Position numbers and translations under genes: made by a program
Notes under the pieces: model-generated
Databases searched by the model: none
The model's input: the letters and a program-made list of their open reading frames with translations, nothing else
Told to the model about the DNA's origin: nothing
DNA from: an uncultured Prevotellaceae bacterium
Lineage (GTDB): Bacteria; Bacteroidota; Bacteroidia; Bacteroidales; Muribaculaceae
Length of the DNA: 52,274 nucleotides
Assembly (NCBI GenBank): GCA_900318345.1
Contig: ONKD01000035.1
Location: 1 to 52,274, forward strand
Direction: 5' to 3'
Part shown: positions 8,565-17,777 of the stretch, piece by piece
How the letters are laid out: every line of letters starts with the position of its first letter
Numbering within the stretch: position 1 is the stretch's first letter

Positions 8565-9977
8565 TTAATCCCACGCTTCCAGGTCATCGGCTACTTCGGG
8601 GAGGTCGCTACAGTGGAATACTGGATTCGTTATACCCCGGCGTTTTTGGTCGCGGTAGTTGTTCAGCAATTTGAAAGCATATTTACACAGGAATACCAGG
8701 GCAACCAAATTACATAGCGTGACCAGTGCCATGAAGAGGTCACCAAGGTTCCACACGAACTCGAAACTGGCCACTGCGCCAAGGAAAACAAAGGCGCCGC
8801 CCGAGAGGATGCGGAAGACCGTGAGCACCCACTTCTTATCGGTCAAGAAGCGGATATTGGCCTCGCCATAATAGTAGTTGCCGATGATGCTGCTGAAGGC
8901 AAACAGGAAAAGGGCGATGGCCACAAATACCGTTCCCCAACTGCCCACCTGTGACTCCAATGAGGCTTGGGTGAGTTGGATGCCTTCGAGACCCTCGGTC
9001 GTGTAAAGTCCGCTAACGAGCACCATGAAGGCTGTACAACTGCACACGAGCAACGTGTCGGTAAACACGCCAAGAGCTTGGATGAGGCCCTGCTTAACAG
9101 GATGCGTCACGTCGGCCGTAGCCGCTACATTGGGCGCACTACCCTCGCCCGCCTCGTTACTGAATAGGCCTCGTTTGACACCTACCATAATAGTCATACC
9201 CAAGCCACCGCCAGCCACCTGCTCAAAGCCGAAAGCGTTCTCGACAATCAACCGCAACACATGAGGCACCATGTCGATATTCATGATAACCACAACCAGG
9301 GCAAGGATGAAATAGCCGAAAGCCATGAAAGGCACCAAGACGCTGCTCACATTTGCGATGCGGTGAATACCGCCAAAAGCAATAAACAGGGCAATCGCGG
9401 TGATGATGCAACCCACCACCAACGGATCAAAGCCGAAAGCCTTGTTTAAGGCACCACAAATGGCATTGCTCTGGATGGAATTATAGGAGAGGCCAAAGGT
9501 GAGCGTGATAAGTACCGCAAATAATCCTGCCATCCACTTGTTGTGGAGACCATGCCGGATGTAATAGGCTGGGCCACCGATGAACGAGTCACTTGACGGG
9601 CGCTTGAACAGCTGTGCCAACGTCGCCTCGACAAACGCTGTTGCCGAGCCGAAGAGTGCGATCAGCCACATCCAGAAGATGGCTCCAGGACCACCCACGG
9701 CAATGGCTGTCGCCACGCCAGCCAGGTTGCCCGTACCCACGCGCGTAGCCATCGAAACGGCAAAGGCCTGGAACGAGGAGATATGCTTTTTGTCACTCTT
9801 AGAGGAAGAATCCACGAGTTGGCGGAACATGTCACCAATCATGGTGAATTGTACGAAACGCGTTCGAATCGTGAAATACAATCCACACAAAATCAGGGCG
9901 CCTATCAGCAAATAGGCCCACAAGGCATCGTTAATTGATGTGATCACTGTATTTAGCGCATCAAGGTTGAGCGTCAT
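8565..9977 (-). CDS. Sodium:alanine/glycine symporter, AGCS family
   Basis: The 470-residue polytopic membrane protein has around ten hydrophobic segments. Family marks include the early TRVGTGNLAGVATAIAVGGP segment with GAIFWMWLIALFGSATAFVE, the KRGLFSNEAGEGSAP segment in the middle, and FSSIIGNYYYGE late in the protein. It should import alanine or glycine with Na+. It is transcribed away from the GH2 operon, with a 113-base region between the two start codons. A near-consensus TACCTTTA lies upstream on the minus strand. The exact amino acid cannot be told from sequence. Confidence 0.92.
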   Translation of the reverse strand: MTLNLDALNTVITSINDALWAYLLIGALILCGLYFTIRTRFVQFTMIGDMFRQLVDSSSKSDKKHISSFQAFAVSMATRVGTGNLAGVATAIAVGGPGAIFWMWLIALFGSATAFVEATLAQLFKRPSSDSFIGGPAYYIRHGLHNKWMAGLFAVLITLTFGLSYNSIQSNAICGALNKAFGFDPLVVGCIITAIALFIAFGGIHRIANVSSVLVPFMAFGYFILALVVVIMNIDMVPHVLRLIVENAFGFEQVAGGGLGMTIMVGVKRGLFSNEAGEGSAPNVAATADVTHPVKQGLIQALGVFTDTLLVCSCTAFMVLVSGLYTTEGLEGIQLTQASLESQVGSWGTVFVAIALFLFAFSSIIGNYYYGEANIRFLTDKKWVLTVFRILSGGAFVFLGAVASFEFVWNLGDLFMALVTLCNLVALVFLCKYAFKLLNNYRDQKRRGITNPVFHCSDLPEVADDLEAWD

Positions 9978-10039
9978 GTCAAATGATTTGAAATTTGACC
10001 CTAAAGGTACTGCTTTTTCTTGAAACTAATGGTAAATAG

Positions 10040-10070
10040 TTTGAAATTTGCCCTTTATTGAGTATATTTG
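10040..10070 (+). promoter_or_regulatory. Promoter of the GH2-GH3-BspA operon
   Basis: TTTG at 10040-10043, a 19-base spacer, then TATATTTG at 10063-10070 match the Bacteroidetes sigma promoter (TTTG-N19-TAnnTTTG) exactly. The ATG follows 20 bases later at 10091. Confidence 0.75.
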
Positions 10071-10090
10071 CCGATTAATTGCAAGAAATT

Positions 10091-13000
10091 ATGAAACTGA
10101 ATCAACTCTTTTTTATATTAATGGCAGTATTGGTGTTAGGCGCCACGGCGCAGGTGATGAACCGTCCAATCGGACAATATCCGGGCAAACCGAGTGAGTA
10201 TTATGGGCCAAGCATCGAAGATGGTAAAGGCCGCAGTAATCTGGAATACATGTCCAAATATCATACTGTGTATCAGTCATCATCATGGGACTTCAACCTG
10301 ACCTCTCAACTTTTGACTGACGGCATCATCGACAATCATATGCCTGCTTGGCTTAACGTCACCACGCCCGAGGGACCACTTCCACCTCACAAGCGCGAAG
10401 CTTGTATTGATGGTAACGAGTGGACCAGCAACATCGTGATGGGTGGGAACACTTGGTTGCAATATGACTGGGAGAATATGGCCATCGACATCGATGAGGT
10501 GGAGATGGTGTGCAGCATGGCCTACCGAGAGGAAGCGCCAAAGGGATTCAAAATAAGACTGCTCACGTCCACAGACGGCAAGAAGTGGAAAGTGGCTGAC
10601 GAATGGATGGGCGACGACCTGCCTGGCAAAGCATCGCGCTCGCGCGTCCACAGCGACCCCAACAAGAATTCGGGTGACGACTTGCTGCCCACGCGCAATA
10701 TTGACCACACCTTCCACATCAAGAAAGGTAAGGCGTTTTCACACATGAAACTTGAAATGGTCACCCCAAGCGCTGCACACTGGACCATCACCGAATTGAA
10801 AATGCTCAAGGATGGCAAACGTGCTAAGGGCATATTACCGGCTGAACATTTCGTGAGTGCTTGGCGCAGCTTGGGCAACAGGGATGAATGGGTCACTGTT
10901 GATTTAGGTGCTATCAGTACCGTTCATCAAATCAGCCTTTACTGGATTAATAACCCGTCAAGCGGCTATATCCAGATCAGCGATGACAACAAGAACTGGA
11001 AAAGAGTCACTAATCTTGCCAAGATACTTCCTAAACATAATACCGAAGTTGTTAATGTAGATACCAAGGGACGATATGTACGTATCAACATGATTGAACC
11101 CAACAAAAATGGTCAACCTTTCTGCCTGCGTGAAGTGAAGATTGAAGGTATTGGCGGAACATTGGCCCTCTATCATGAGCCTGGCGGTTGGCAAGACGGC
11201 AAGTGGCTGTTGAATGGCGGTGACTGGCAGCTGTCACGGGCATCACATCCCAATGCCAAGCCTATTGTGGCTACGGTTCCTGCCACGGTATTGTCGAGTT
11301 ATGTCAATGCCGGGGCGCTGCCCGACATGAACCACGATGATAACCTGATGATGTCTTCGGAATCGTTCTTTGATGGGGATTTCATCTATAAGCGGACTTT
11401 TGATTTGCCACAGGAGATGCAGAGCAAGCGCGTTTTCCTCAACTTTGACGGCATCAACTGGAAAGCAGAGGTGACACTCAATGGCACTAACTTAGGCCGA
11501 ATCGAGGGTGCTTTCAAGCGTGGAAAATTTGATATCACACCCTATCTGAAAGACAAAAATAATGAGTTGAAGGTTCTCATTATCGTCAATGCCAATCCTG
11601 GCGGTGTTAAAGTCAAGACCGAAAAGAACACCGACTTCAATGGCGGTATCCTCGGTGCCGATAATCCCACTTTCCATGCCACTATTGGATGGGACTGGAT
11701 TTCGACCATCCGTGGTCGTGACATCGGCATCTGGGATGACGTTTATTTGACTGCAGCCAGCGATGTCACTGTGAGCGATCCTGTTGTGACCACGACTCTG
11801 GCCAAGGGTGACACCCTTGCCACCATGACACCTGCCGTGATGCTCACCAATCATAGTGAACATGCTGTGATGGGTACATTGCATGGCCATATTGGGGACA
11901 TCTGTTTTGAGAAGCAAGTCACCCTTGCCGCTGGACAAGAGATAGAGGAATCATTTAATCCCAATGAGTTCACACAACTCAAGAATCAGCGCATGCGCCT
12001 GTGGTGGCCTAATGGTTATGGCGAACCATACCTCTACGATGCCAGTTTCTCGTTTACGGTTGATGGTGTGCAGAGCGATGTCGTCAACTACAAAGCAGGC
12101 ATCCGTGAAATAAAAACAGTGGATAAAGACACCAAGCTGCGCATCTACATTAACAATAGGCGACTGGTTCCGCTGGGTGGCAACTGGGCCTTCAGTGAGA
12201 ACAATCTGAACTACCGTGGCAGGGAGTTTGATGCTGCTGTGCGCCACCACAAGGAGATGAATTATAATATGATTCGCAACTGGGTGGGTATGACCGGCGA
12301 CAAGGAATTCTATGAGGCTTGTGACCGCTACGGCATCATGGTGTGGCAAGACTTTTGGCTGGCCAACCCTGCCGATGGTCCCGACCCCGATGATGAGGTA
12401 ATGTTTATGGACAATGCCAAGGATTTTGTGCTGAAAATCCGCAATCACCCCTGCATCGGCATCTACTGCGGTCGCAACGAGGGCTATCCTCCCAAGACGA
12501 TTGATAACGGACTGCGCAACGCTGTGGCCACGCTGCATCCAGGGTTGGACTATATCTCCAGTTCAGCTGATGACGGCGTAAGCGGACACGGGCCCTATTG
12601 GGCGATAAGCGCCAAGGAGTATTTTGAGAAACAGACAGGCAAACTGCACACCGAGCGTGGTATGCCCAACGTGATGACCTATGAGGGCTTGAGCCGCACG
12701 CTCGATGCCGACCACATGTGGCCGCAGAACCTGTATTGGGGCCGCCATGACTATACCATGGAGGGCGCGCAGCGCGGAGCCTCGTTCAACCAACTCATTG
12801 CCGACAACTTTGGCGAGCCAACCTCGGCTCAAGAGTTCTGCGAATGGGCACAGTGGATCAATTACGAGGGCTATCGGGCCATGTACGAGAGCGGTAGCAA
12901 GGACCGCATGGGACTGCTCATCTGGATGAGCCATCCCTGCTGGCCCTCGATGGTGTGGCAGACCTATGACTACTACCTCGAGCCCACAGCGGCCTACTAT

Positions 13001-13600
13001 GGCGTGAAGCATGCCTGCGAACCCTTGCATGTGCAATGGAACCCCGTGAGCAATTTTGTTGAGGTTGTCAACCGCTCGGCTGGACGCCAGCAAGGCACAG
13101 TCAAGGCCTGCATTATAGACATGAACGGCAAAACCGTTTGGGAACAAGTGCAAGGTTACGTCTGCGACGAGGACATGACGCTTGACATGATGCAGGTGGA
13201 GGTGCCGCAAGAGATTGCAGGAGCTTATTTCCTGCGTTTAACTTTGATTGATGACAAGGGACAAGTGCGCTCGATGAACGACTATGTCAACTCGACTGTT
13301 GAGAACGACCGCACTTCGCTGCAAGACCTGCGCCAGGCCCAAGTGGCCACTGCAGTAGATGGTAGGACTATTACCTTAACCAATAACGGCCAAGTGCCCG
13401 CTGTGATGATTCGCTTGAACCTCAAGGGTGACGACGGCGAGCAGATTTTGCCTGTTATCTATAGCGACAACTATTTCCACCTGATGCCTGGCGAGAGACG
13501 CACTATTAACATTGAGTGGAAAAACGAAGATACCCGTGGCTGTAAGCCCATTGTAGAAATCACCGGCATGAATGTGTCTAAATCAGCGATTACATTATGA
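10091..13600 (+). CDS. Secreted GH2-family glycosidase with discoidin-like domains (exo-glucosaminidase/mannosidase-like)
   Basis: With the start at 10091 (MKLNQLFFILMAVLVLGATAQ, a signal peptide) the protein has 1169 residues; the open frame begins 12 bases earlier but the MKLN start fits the promoter and signal peptide better. After the signal come two F5/8 type C (discoidin-like) carbohydrate-binding modules (about 30-165 and 245-355), then the GH2 sugar-binding, immunoglobulin-like and TIM-barrel domains. The likely acid/base is E797 in YCGRNEGYPP and the likely nucleophile E855 in LHTERGMPN, an arrangement seen in exo-beta-glucosaminidase and mannosidase-like GH2 enzymes. A C-terminal beta-rich part follows. 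The substrate is uncertain. Its stop overlaps the start of the GH3 gene (ATGA), so the two are translationally coupled. Confidence 0.87.
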   Translation: MKLNQLFFILMAVLVLGATAQVMNRPIGQYPGKPSEYYGPSIEDGKGRSNLEYMSKYHTVYQSSSWDFNLTSQLLTDGIIDNHMPAWLNVTTPEGPLPPHKREACIDGNEWTSNIVMGGNTWLQYDWENMAIDIDEVEMVCSMAYREEAPKGFKIRLLTSTDGKKWKVADEWMGDDLPGKASRSRVHSDPNKNSGDDLLPTRNIDHTFHIKKGKAFSHMKLEMVTPSAAHWTITELKMLKDGKRAKGILPAEHFVSAWRSLGNRDEWVTVDLGAISTVHQISLYWINNPSSGYIQISDDNKNWKRVTNLAKILPKHNTEVVNVDTKGRYVRINMIEPNKNGQPFCLREVKIEGIGGTLALYHEPGGWQDGKWLLNGGDWQLSRASHPNAKPIVATVPATVLSSYVNAGALPDMNHDDNLMMSSESFFDGDFIYKRTFDLPQEMQSKRVFLNFDGINWKAEVTLNGTNLGRIEGAFKRGKFDITPYLKDKNNELKVLIIVNANPGGVKVKTEKNTDFNGGILGADNPTFHATIGWDWISTIRGRDIGIWDDVYLTAASDVTVSDPVVTTTLAKGDTLATMTPAVMLTNHSEHAVMGTLHGHIGDICFEKQVTLAAGQEIEESFNPNEFTQLKNQRMRLWWPNGYGEPYLYDASFSFTVDGVQSDVVNYKAGIREIKTVDKDTKLRIYINNRRLVPLGGNWAFSENNLNYRGREFDAAVRHHKEMNYNMIRNWVGMTGDKEFYEACDRYGIMVWQDFWLANPADGPDPDDEVMFMDNAKDFVLKIRNHPCIGIYCGRNEGYPPKTIDNGLRNAVATLHPGLDYISSSADDGVSGHGPYWAISAKEYFEKQTGKLHTERGMPNVMTYEGLSRTLDADHMWPQNLYWGRHDYTMEGAQRGASFNQLIADNFGEPTSAQEFCEWAQWINYEGYRAMYESGSKDRMGLLIWMSHPCWPSMVWQTYDYYLEPTAAYYGVKHACEPLHVQWNPVSNFVEVVNRSAGRQQGTVKACIIDMNGKTVWEQVQGYVCDEDMTLDMMQVEVPQEIAGAYFLRLTLIDDKGQVRSMNDYVNSTVENDRTSLQDLRQAQVATAVDGRTITLTNNGQVPAVMIRLNLKGDDGEQILPVIYSDNYFHLMPGERRTINIEWKNEDTRGCKPIVEITGMNVSKSAITL

Positions 13601-15918
13601 TGAAGCGACTTCTTATAGCAGGACTATTGCTATTGTCATTGACAATGGCCGCCGCAACTAAATACCCTTATCAGGATGCATCATTGACGATTGACCAGCG
13701 TGTTGAGGATCTGCTCTCACGCATGACGATTGAGGAGAAGGTTGGACAACTCGTGTGTCTCATGGGTTGGGACTCTTACGAGAGGAACGGCAAGAAGGTT
13801 GCCGTGAGCGACAAGTTCCGCCACGAGATTGACAGCCTGCACGTGGGTATGTATTGGGCTGTTTTCCGTGCCGATCCCTGGACTCAAAAGACACTTACTA
13901 ACGGACTCAACCCCGCACTAGCAGCCGAGGCAGCCAATGCTATGCAGCGCTATGCCATAGAGCATTCACGACTGGGGATTCCCATTTTCCTAGCCGAGGA
14001 AGCACCTCACGGCCACATGGCTATCGGAGCAACGGTCTTCCCGACGGGATTGGGTATGGCTGCGACCTGGAATCCGCAACTAATGGAGCAAGCAGGGGCA
14101 GTTATCGGCAAGGAAATCAGGCTGCAAGGCGGGCACATCAGTTATGGACCCGTGTTGGACCTGGCACGTGAGCCCCGTTGGTCGCGTGTAGAGGAAACGA
14201 TGGGAGAAGATCCATACCTAAGCGGTGAAATAGGTGCCGCAATGGTACGAGGGCTTGGAGGTGGCAATTTAAGTCTGCCCTACTCGACCATTGCGACCTT
14301 GAAGCATTTTATCGCCTATGGCACGACCGAAGGCGGTCAGAACGGTGCCCGAAGCATCGTAGGGCCACGAGAACTGAAACAGGTGTTCCTGCCACCCTTT
14401 AAACGGGCCATCGAGGCAGGAGCCATGTCCGTGATGACCTCCTATAACTCGCTGGACGGTGTGCCTTGCACATCCAACAAGGAATTACTCACTAATGTGT
14501 TGCGTGGGGAATGGGGATTTGACCACGGATTTGTCGTCAGTGACCTTTTTAGTATTGACGGCATCAGAGGAACTCACCACACGGCCACATCTTCACAAGA
14601 TGCAGGCAGACAGGCGCTATTAGCTGGTGTTGACGTGGATTTAGGAGGAAACTGTTTCTCAAAACTCGTTGACGCTGTCAAGCAGGGTAAAGTAAGTGAA
14701 GAGGCTATCAACACGGCCGTGAAGCGAGTGCTGAGGTTGAAATTTGAGATGGGCCTTTTTGAAAGACCCTACGTCAATGCCAAAACGGCGCAAAAGGAAG
14801 TCCATAACGAGGCAGCTATTGCCACGGCAAAGCAAACAGCGTTGGAGTCAATCACTATGCTCAAGAACGACGGTATCCTGCCGTTGAACAAAAATGTAAA
14901 AGTGGCTGTTGTCGGGCCCAATGCCGATAACTTCTATAACATGTTGGGCGACTACACTGCTCCTCAGGCCGATGGCAAGGTGGTCACTGTCTACAATGGC
15001 ATCAAGGCGCTGATTGGTGAGGTCAGCTGTGTATATGCCAAGGGGTGCGCTGTGCGTGATACGCAGGACAGCGACATTCCTGCTGCCGTTGCCGCTGCCG
15101 AGAAGGCCGACGTGGTGGTTGCTGTGGTGGGCGGTTCATCGGCGAGGGATTTTAAGACATCCTACGAGGACACGGGTGCAGCCAGCAGCGTGCAGCAGTT
15201 CGTCAGTGACATGGAGTGCGGCGAAGGCTTTGACCGCGCCACACTGGACCTGCTAGGACGCCAGATGGAATTGCTTGATGCCTTGAAGAAAACAGGTAAA
15301 CCACTCGTGGTTGTCTATATCGAGGGGCGCCCGCTCAATAAGAACTGGGCAGACGAGAATGCCAACGCCCTACTCACTGCCTATTATCCAGGAGAGCAAG
15401 GCGGTAATGCCATTGCCGATGTGCTGTTCGGCGACTATAATCCAGCCGGAAGGCTTCCCGTGAGTGTGCCGCGCCATGTGGGACAGTTGCCCGTGTATTA
15501 CAATAAGCCCGTACCTGCCGCACACGACTATGTGGAGATGTCGGCAAAACCGCTGTACCCCTTCGGCTACGGCTTGAGTTACACCTCGTTTGAGTACAGC
15601 GACCTCACGATTACAGGACTTGCTGCCACATTCAAGGTGACGAATACCGGCAAGTGCAAGGGTGACGAGGTCGTTCAGCTCTATCTGAATCAAGGCTTGT
15701 CATCGGTCGTGCAACCAGAGCGACAGTTAAAGGCCTTCAAGCGCATCACGCTCGAGCCTGGCGAGACCCGCACTGTGACACTTCATCTCGATTATGATGA
15801 CCTAGCCATTGTGGATGCCAACATGAAATGGACCGTGGAACCCGGCACTTACCACATTCTTATCGGGTCATCAAGCAACGACATACGCTTGAGAGGGAGA
15901 ATCACCATTCCCGATTAA
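13597..15918 (+). CDS. Secreted GH3 beta-glucosidase-like enzyme
   Basis: The 773-residue protein has a signal peptide (about 1-20), an N-terminal GH3 TIM barrel with catalytic nucleophile D316 in FVVSDLFSI, the KHFIAYG substrate-pocket motif at about 236-242, a second alpha/beta sandwich domain (about 405-620), and a fibronectin type III-like C-terminal domain (about 690-770). This is the BglX-like layout. It cleaves terminal beta-glucosyl or similar residues, probably in the periplasm. Its start overlaps the GH2 stop by four bases and the BspA-like gene follows after 24 bases, so the three form one operon that likely acts on the same glycan. Confidence 0.9.
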   Translation: MMKRLLIAGLLLLSLTMAAATKYPYQDASLTIDQRVEDLLSRMTIEEKVGQLVCLMGWDSYERNGKKVAVSDKFRHEIDSLHVGMYWAVFRADPWTQKTLTNGLNPALAAEAANAMQRYAIEHSRLGIPIFLAEEAPHGHMAIGATVFPTGLGMAATWNPQLMEQAGAVIGKEIRLQGGHISYGPVLDLAREPRWSRVEETMGEDPYLSGEIGAAMVRGLGGGNLSLPYSTIATLKHFIAYGTTEGGQNGARSIVGPRELKQVFLPPFKRAIEAGAMSVMTSYNSLDGVPCTSNKELLTNVLRGEWGFDHGFVVSDLFSIDGIRGTHHTATSSQDAGRQALLAGVDVDLGGNCFSKLVDAVKQGKVSEEAINTAVKRVLRLKFEMGLFERPYVNAKTAQKEVHNEAAIATAKQTALESITMLKNDGILPLNKNVKVAVVGPNADNFYNMLGDYTAPQADGKVVTVYNGIKALIGEVSCVYAKGCAVRDTQDSDIPAAVAAAEKADVVVAVVGGSSARDFKTSYEDTGAASSVQQFVSDMECGEGFDRATLDLLGRQMELLDALKKTGKPLVVVYIEGRPLNKNWADENANALLTAYYPGEQGGNAIADVLFGDYNPAGRLPVSVPRHVGQLPVYYNKPVPAAHDYVEMSAKPLYPFGYGLSYTSFEYSDLTITGLAATFKVTNTGKCKGDEVVQLYLNQGLSSVVQPERQLKAFKRITLEPGETRTVTLHLDYDDLAIVDANMKWTVEPGTYHILIGSSSNDIRLRGRITIPD

Positions 15919-15942
15919 ACACATATCTTCATTAAGGACATC

Positions 15943-17682
15943 ATGAGAAATCCATTGTTCTTTAAATTGCCAATCTTGCTCCTTGCTTTGTTGGCAAACA
16001 TGCAAAATGCCTACACCTATGACTTTGAAGTGGACGGCATCTATTATACCGTCAACCGAACAATGGCAACTGTTACCTACAAGACGACAGATTATAACAC
16101 TTATAGCGGTGATGTAGTCATTCCTGAAAGTGTCAATCACAATGGAGTCACCTATACCGTCACCGCTATTGATGCCGAGGCTTTTAGAAGTAGCTCAGGT
16201 CTGACGAGTGTGGCAATCCCTAGCACGGTGACAGAAATAGGCATGATGGCTTTTTATGAATGTGATCACTTGACGAGAGTGGACATTAGCAGCATTGAGG
16301 CATGGTGTAAAATTTCATTTAATTATCCTGAATGTTATAGCGATGATTATTCCCCACTCTTTTCCAATCCACTTTATTATGCCCGACATCTCTTCTTAAA
16401 CGGTGTCGAAGTCACCGATTTGGTCATTCCCAATACAATTGTGACTTTAAATAATTATGTGTTCTGTAACTGTGAGGGATTGAGCAGCGTGACCATACCG
16501 CAATCGGTCAGAATCATTAACGGAAATGCTTTTATGGATTGTAAACGACTGGCTAACGTCGATATCGCACCATCGGTTACTGTTATCGGTTCTCAGGCAT
16601 TCTATGGGTGTACCGACTTGACCAGCATCACCATTCCACGGTCGGTTAATATCATCGAGAGCGAGGCGTTTAACTCCTGCCCTGGATTAACTGGAATCAT
16701 TGTCGAGAGCGGGAACTCGTACTATGACTCTCGCGACAACTGTAACGCCATCATCAAAACGGCCACCAACACGTTGATTGCCGGATGCCAAAACACAATC
16801 ATCCCCAATACCGTTTCAGCTATCAACGGTGATGCGTTTAAAGGGTGCAACACGTTGAAAAGCATTGATATTCCACATTCTGTCATCTCCATTACTGGCA
16901 ATCCATTCGAGGACTGCAGCTCATTGGCAATCATCACAGTTGCCGAGAACAATCCAGTGTATGACTCTCGCGACAACTGCAATGCAATCATTGAAACGGC
17001 TGCCGACAAACTGATTACCGGATGTCAAAACACGATCATTCCTCACTCAATCACCTCAATTGGTGATCGTGCTTTATACTCTTGCCAGGAATTGAAAAGC
17101 ATCGAGATACCTAATTCAGTCATCTCGATAGGTAAATTTGCATTTGCGGAGTGCTCGGGACTGACCCATGCTATCATACCTAACTCGGTAGAGACGCCAG
17201 TTCAATACTCTGGTGCTGGTTGGTTCATGGGCTGTACAAATTTGTCTCACGTGACGATTGGCAGTTCAATCACACAGATGGGGATCATTTTTCATCGATG
17301 TCCCAATATCACGAGCGTGACTTGCCTAGCCACAACGCCTCCTGTAACAGAAGACACTTGGACCGTTTGGGACTCAGGCTTACCCGAGCAGCCGTCTAAC
17401 TTTGACCTTGAGGTTTACGGACAAGCAACCTTGTTTGTGCCTGTAACTTCACTTGAAGATTACAAAACAGCAAAATACTGGAAACAATTCAGCTTAATCA
17501 GGCCTATAGGCGACACCGATGGAAACGGCTTGTTGGGAATAGCTGATGTGACTGAGTTGGTTGACCTCTTGTTGACTTCACATGGGAATGTAATTTACTC
17601 TGGAGCCTGTGACGTTAACGGTGACGGCCTAGTAAACATCACCGATGTAACTGAACTCATCGACACCCTGTTGACACAATAA
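15943..17682 (+). CDS. Secreted BspA-type leucine-rich repeat protein with C-terminal dockerin-like pair
   Basis: The 579-residue protein begins with a signal peptide ending near residue 25, then LRR_5/BspA repeats (about 50-500; pattern 'VTEIGMMAFYECDHLTRVDI'). The C-terminal segment 523-579 has two dockerin-like calcium loops (GDTDGNGLLGIADV and CDVNGDGLVNITDV), each followed by TELxDxLLT. An internal duplication is visible: 'YDSRDNCNAII' occurs twice about 80 residues apart, with a 20-base exact DNA match at 16722 and 16963. It is the third gene of the GH2-GH3 operon, so it may bind the same glycan or hold the enzymes at a surface; that is inference. Confidence 0.85.
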   Translation: MRNPLFFKLPILLLALLANMQNAYTYDFEVDGIYYTVNRTMATVTYKTTDYNTYSGDVVIPESVNHNGVTYTVTAIDAEAFRSSSGLTSVAIPSTVTEIGMMAFYECDHLTRVDISSIEAWCKISFNYPECYSDDYSPLFSNPLYYARHLFLNGVEVTDLVIPNTIVTLNNYVFCNCEGLSSVTIPQSVRIINGNAFMDCKRLANVDIAPSVTVIGSQAFYGCTDLTSITIPRSVNIIESEAFNSCPGLTGIIVESGNSYYDSRDNCNAIIKTATNTLIAGCQNTIIPNTVSAINGDAFKGCNTLKSIDIPHSVISITGNPFEDCSSLAIITVAENNPVYDSRDNCNAIIETAADKLITGCQNTIIPHSITSIGDRALYSCQELKSIEIPNSVISIGKFAFAECSGLTHAIIPNSVETPVQYSGAGWFMGCTNLSHVTIGSSITQMGIIFHRCPNITSVTCLATTPPVTEDTWTVWDSGLPEQPSNFDLEVYGQATLFVPVTSLEDYKTAKYWKQFSLIRPIGDTDGNGLLGIADVTELVDLLLTSHGNVIYSGACDVNGDGLVNITDVTELIDTLLTQ

Positions 17683-17702
17683 CTCTGAGAATAGACAACA
17701 AT

Positions 17703-17738
17703 ACAAGGCGCCGCGGCTTGGATGCTGTGGCGCCCTGT
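17703..17738. terminator. Hairpin between convergent BspA-like gene and mutB
   Basis: ACAAGGCGCCGCGGC at 17703-17717 pairs with GCTGTGGCGCCCTGT at 17724-17738 over about 15 bp with few mismatches or G-U pairs. A strong GC-rich stem between two convergent genes is best read as a shared terminator. Confidence 0.6.
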
Positions 17739-17777
17739 GTTAAAAAATAATGTATCTCGTTCAGGAAGCGAGGATCA

